Shown here one piece after another: positions 61,345 through 64,000 of a stretch of DNA of 64,000 nucleotides. Made by a program: the position numbers and the translations under genes. Under the pieces are notes generated by a model that saw nothing but the letters and a program-made list of their open reading frames with translations, was not told the origin of the DNA and made no database searches. The DNA lies in the NCBI RefSeq assembly GCF_943169635.2, contig NZ_OW968186.1, positions 930,001 through 994,000 of the forward strand, written 5' to 3'. Position 1 is the first letter of the stretch. The number at the start of each line of letters is the position of its first letter. This stretch comes from Fenollaria sporofastidiosus. GTDB lineage: Bacteria > Bacillota > Clostridia > Tissierellales > Peptoniphilaceae.

Positions 61345-62232
61345 ATGGATAGCAAAAAATTAGACATCGCTAGAAACAGAAAAGGTTTCATAGCTGCCTT
61401 AGACCAAAGTGGTGGATCAACACCAAAGGCCTTAAGACTATATGGTATTGATGAGGATAAGTACTCATCTGAAGATGAGATGTTTAAGCTTGTTCACGAT
61501 ATGAGAACAAGAATCATCAAAGCACCAAGCTTCAATAAGGATCACATACTTGGAGCAATACTATTTGAACAGACTATCGATAGAGAGATTGATGGTATGA
61601 AGACAGCTGACTACCTATGGAATAAATTAGAGATACTTCCATTCGTTAAGGTTGACCAAGGTCTTGCTGATTTGGAAAATGGCGTACAAGTTATGAAAGA
61701 GATGACTAAGCTTGACTCGCTTCTTGAAAGAGCGAAGGAAAGAGGTATCTTTGGTACTAAGATGAGATCAGTTATCAAAGAGTTCGACTGCATAGGCATC
61801 AAAGAAGTAGTTAAACAACAATTTGATTATGCTAAAAAGATCATCGCTAAAGGCTTCGTACCTATAATTGAGCCAGAAGTTGATATACATGCAGAGTATA
61901 AGGGCGAGATTGAAAAGATCTTATTACAAGAGTTAAAAGACAATATTGAAAAGCTAGATAAGGATGACTACATCATGTTAAAGCTTACACTACCTGAAGA
62001 AGACAATCTATACCTACCACTATATGACTACGACAATGTTTTAAGGATAGTAGCACTTTCTGGTGGATATACAAGAGAAGAGTCTAATGAAAGACTTGGA
62101 AGAAACCACAGAGTCGTTGCTTCATTCTCAAGAGCACTTACTGAAGGAGCAAAGGCAAGTATGACAGATGAAGAGTTTAATAAACATATGGAAGAATCTA
62201 TAGAATCAATTTATAAGGAGTCGATTAAGTAA
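61345..62232 (+). CDS. fda: Class I fructose-bisphosphate aldolase
   Basis: 295-residue Schiff-base aldolase of the bacterial class I (Staphylococcus fda) type. N-terminal FIAALDQSGGSTPKAL, then RIIKAPSF, the VKVDQGL segment and EPEVDIHAEY in the core; the active-site Lys is probably in MLKLTLP. It lies 17 nt after copA and shares one base with the copper chaperone-like gene, so a glycolytic enzyme sits inside what looks like a copper-efflux operon. No frameshift seen. Confidence 0.94.
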   Translation: MDSKKLDIARNRKGFIAALDQSGGSTPKALRLYGIDEDKYSSEDEMFKLVHDMRTRIIKAPSFNKDHILGAILFEQTIDREIDGMKTADYLWNKLEILPFVKVDQGLADLENGVQVMKEMTKLDSLLERAKERGIFGTKMRSVIKEFDCIGIKEVVKQQFDYAKKIIAKGFVPIIEPEVDIHAEYKGEIEKILLQELKDNIEKLDKDDYIMLKLTLPEEDNLYLPLYDYDNVLRIVALSGGYTREESNERLGRNHRVVASFSRALTEGAKASMTDEEFNKHMEESIESIYKESIK

Positions 62233-62450
62233 TGAAAAGAATTTTAAAAGTAAACGGAATGAAATGTGAAGGATGTAGCAAAGCTATTGAAAAGGCATTA
62301 GAAAAATTTGATGAAATTGACGTTGTAACAGCTGATTTCGCATCAGGTCACGTTAATATCGAAAGCAAGGAAGAATTCGATCTAGCAAAGGCAAAGAAAG
62401 CTATCGAAGACCTTGGATATGACGTAGAAGACTATGAAGGAGTTAAATAA
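62232..62450 (+). CDS. copZ: CopZ-like heavy-metal-binding chaperone
   Basis: 72-residue HMA domain protein with the metal site GMKCEGCS (Cys12, Cys15) and the standard beta-alpha-beta-beta-alpha-beta layout (KAIEDLGYDVEDY at the end). Delivers Cu+ to CopA in known systems. Overlaps the aldolase stop by one base and the M42 gene by 17 nt. Confidence 0.88.
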   Translation: MKRILKVNGMKCEGCSKAIEKALEKFDEIDVVTADFASGHVNIESKEEFDLAKAKKAIEDLGYDVEDYEGVK

Positions 62451-63462
62451 GAGAATACTCGATATAGCAGAAAATTTGTTAAAAATAGATTCACCATCGG
62501 GCATGTGCCAGATGGTGAATACTTATATAGAAGAGCATTTCAAAGGTAAGTTGAGCTTAGAGAAAACAAATAAGAATGCTCTTTATGCTATATTGAAGGG
62601 AAAAGATTCATCTAAGCTAAGGATAGTTACTGCTCATGTTGATACACTTGGAGGCATAGTATCAAGAGTTAAGGACAACGGCAGATTAGAGTTTGAAAAC
62701 ATAGGCGGCTTTATGTACGCATCACTTGAAGGAGAGTTAGTAAGAGTTTATACAAAGAAGGGCGTAGTGAGTGGAACAGTGCTTCCAAATAAGGCGAGCG
62801 TTCACACTATGGAAGACGAAAGGGAAAAGACTCTTCCAAGAGAGAGACATTCGACAGAGATAAGGCTTGACATAGTATCATCTAGTAAAGAAGAAACTAT
62901 AGAGCATGGCGTAGCTGTTGGCGACTTCATTGCCTTTGAGCCGCGCACAAGAGTAACAGAAGACTTTCTTGTATCACGCTTCATAGATAATAAACTTCAT
63001 GCAGCAATCATGATCTATGAGATGGAAGAAGTACTTAATAATAATATTGAGCTCGCATGTGACACGATGTTTTACTTTACAAACTTCGAAGAGCTTGGCC
63101 ACGGCATAAGCTATGTACCAGACAATGCATATGAGGTACTTGCTCTTGACATAGGTATAGTTAGCTATGAGAACAACTCAGCTGAAGACAAGGTAACTAT
63201 AGTTGCAAAAGATTCAAGGACACCTTACCCAATAGAATTTAGAGACAGACTTGAAGATTTAGCAATTAAAAATAAAATTGACTATGCAATAGATGTTCAT
63301 CAAAGATATGGATCAGACGGATCACTTGGTGCAGTCGCAGGACTTAATTTAAACTTCGCCTGCATAGGTGTGGGAACTGACGCGTCACATCATATTGAAA
63401 GGACAAATATCAAGGCGATAGAGAACACAGAGAAACTATTGAGAGCTTACTTAGAAAATTAA
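62434..63462 (+). CDS. M42 family metallopeptidase
   Basis: 342-residue glutamyl-aminopeptidase/endoglucanase-like M42 peptidase. Metal ligands and motifs are TAHVDTLGGIV, SRFIDNKLHAAI (Asp), EELGHG (Glu-Glu-His) and TDASHHIERTNIKAIENT (His). It starts within the copper chaperone gene, ATG at 62434, so translation is coupled. It is probably a cytosolic tetrahedral aminopeptidase. Confidence 0.9.
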   Translation: MKELNKRILDIAENLLKIDSPSGMCQMVNTYIEEHFKGKLSLEKTNKNALYAILKGKDSSKLRIVTAHVDTLGGIVSRVKDNGRLEFENIGGFMYASLEGELVRVYTKKGVVSGTVLPNKASVHTMEDEREKTLPRERHSTEIRLDIVSSSKEETIEHGVAVGDFIAFEPRTRVTEDFLVSRFIDNKLHAAIMIYEMEEVLNNNIELACDTMFYFTNFEELGHGISYVPDNAYEVLALDIGIVSYENNSAEDKVTIVAKDSRTPYPIEFRDRLEDLAIKNKIDYAIDVHQRYGSDGSLGAVAGLNLNFACIGVGTDASHHIERTNIKAIENTEKLLRAYLEN

Positions 63463-63480
63463 ATAAGGTATATACTAGAT

Positions 63481-63510
63481 AGGCGGGCAGTACAGATGCT
63501 CGCCTTTTTA
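63481..63510 (+). terminator. Terminator of the copA operon
   Basis: AGGCGGGCA / TGCTCGCCT stem (63481-63489 / 63497-63505) with one G-U pair, 7-nt loop, then TTTTT. Confidence 0.9.
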
Positions 63511-63518
63511 TATGCGCA

Positions 63519-63547
63519 AAAAAAAGACTCCGAACTTAATCGGAGTC
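63519..63547 (-). terminator. Terminator of the PTS gene (minus strand)
   Basis: Minus-strand GACTCCG / CGGAGTC (63547-63541 and 63532-63526), 8-nt loop, then eight T. Confidence 0.92.
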
Positions 63548-63567
63548 CATATAGTAATTATTTTAAA

Positions 63568-64000
63568 TTATTTGCCAAGATTTTCATGAATCTTATCAAA
63601 AACGAATTGAACTTGTGGTCCAATAATGATTTGGATTGAATCCTTATCAGGTTTGATAAGTCCTAAAACTTTTGCTTCTTTAATTCTTGCTTCGTTAACC
63701 TTAGCGCCATCTACTAAGCTTGTTCTTAGTCTAGTTGAGCAGTAGTCGATGTCTTCAATGTTATCTTTTCCACCAAGGCCTTCGATGATGATAGATGCAA
63801 CTTCATCAAAGTCATTGTTCTTTGTAACTGTATCTGCGCTTACTTCAACATCGTCATCTTCTCTACCAGGAGTCTTTAAGTTAAATGTTCTGATGAAGAA
63901 CTTGAAGATGAAGTAGTAGATTACGAAGAATACTAGTCCAAGTGGAATTAGCATCCAAGGGTTATTAGCTACTGGGTTTCTTAATGATAAGAAGTAGTCA
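63568..64000 (-). CDS. PTS system EIICB transporter, C-terminal part
   Basis: Incomplete gene that runs off the right edge. The visible 143 residues show the last membrane segments of the EIIC domain (YFLSLRNPVANNPWMLIPLG...), a linker with GREDDDVEV, and a complete EIIB domain (about the last 80 residues) whose phosphorylated Cys is in EDIDYCSTRLRT. This is the glucose/N-acetylglucosamine/maltose type of sugar phosphotransferase permease; the sugar cannot be told from this fragment. No EIIA domain follows the B domain. Confidence 0.88.
   Translation of the reverse strand, partial: DYFLSLRNPVANNPWMLIPLGLVFFVIYYFIFKFFIRTFNLKTPGREDDDVEVSADTVTKNNDFDEVASIIIEGLGGKDNIEDIDYCSTRLRTSLVDGAKVNEARIKEAKVLGLIKPDKDSIQIIIGPQVQFVFDKIHENLGK

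Overview
The window is AT-rich DNA from a low-GC Gram-positive, strictly anaerobic bacterium (Bacillota). The best guess is the Tissierellia/Peptoniphilaceae side of the clostridia, but that rests on gene content only. Supporting signs are the yybS-gdpP-rplI-dnaB block, DnaD/DnaI-type primosome proteins, Gram-positive lipoprotein and Shine-Dalgarno signals, heavy use of ATA and AGA codons, and oxygen-defence or low-potential proteins (rubrerythrin, hemerythrin-like DUF438, double-cubane-cluster protein, corrinoid methyltransferases). The standard code applies: TGG encodes Trp and TGA ends several genes. No rRNA, tRNA, CRISPR array, transposase or phage gene was seen.

Layout. 1-3323 (minus): envelope O-acylation operon (SGNH hydrolase, DUF4358 lipoprotein, MBOAT acyltransferase, DHHW protein cut at the edge). 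3613-8539: secreted glucosaminidase, then an islet of two large secreted proteins (one with a copper-amine-oxidase-type stalk domain, one Cys-rich and unrecognised), bracketed by terminators and a 21-nt near-identical direct repeat. 8657-8789 holds a degenerate 19-bp-period tandem repeat. 8904-21023: one long housekeeping operon (small membrane protein, TldD/TldE, PyrE, YybS, GdpP, bL9, DnaB, GNAT, DnaD-like, DnaI-like, SerS). 21098-40480: mixed metabolism and envelope genes (flavin reductase, paired half-size CHR transporters, Pta-DHFR, MFS gene with an in-frame TGA, M20 peptidase, DUF2254, DUF438, ProX-like editing protein, DUF3160 lipoprotein, PCC protein, MATE, rubrerythrin, YitT, DUF5317, CapA).

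40492-48457 is the most unusual metabolic locus. It holds three UroD/MtaA-superfamily proteins, a RACo-like 2Fe-2S/ASKHA corrinoid activator, a cognate corrinoid protein, an NhaC-family antiporter and a double-cubane-cluster anaerobic reductase. It looks like a corrinoid-dependent methyl-transfer pathway of unknown substrate. Immediately downstream, on the minus strand, a strong promoter and a shared bidirectional terminator bracket a structured RNA of about 183 nt that I read as 6S RNA.

48764-64000: RluA-type pseudouridine synthase, NAD kinase, PHP phosphoesterase, a heterodimeric ABC exporter with one degenerate nucleotide site, an operon of 11-residue-repeat (LEA/YtxH-like) and DUF948-like proteins, a YdjY-like lipoprotein, YfcE and nitroreductase, CopA with a CopZ-like chaperone separated by class I fructose-bisphosphate aldolase, an M42 peptidase, and the C-terminal end of a PTS EIICB transporter.

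Many promoters share an extended -10 of the form TGTGN-TATAAT, and several sit so close to the start codon that the mRNA leader would be only about 10-15 nt.
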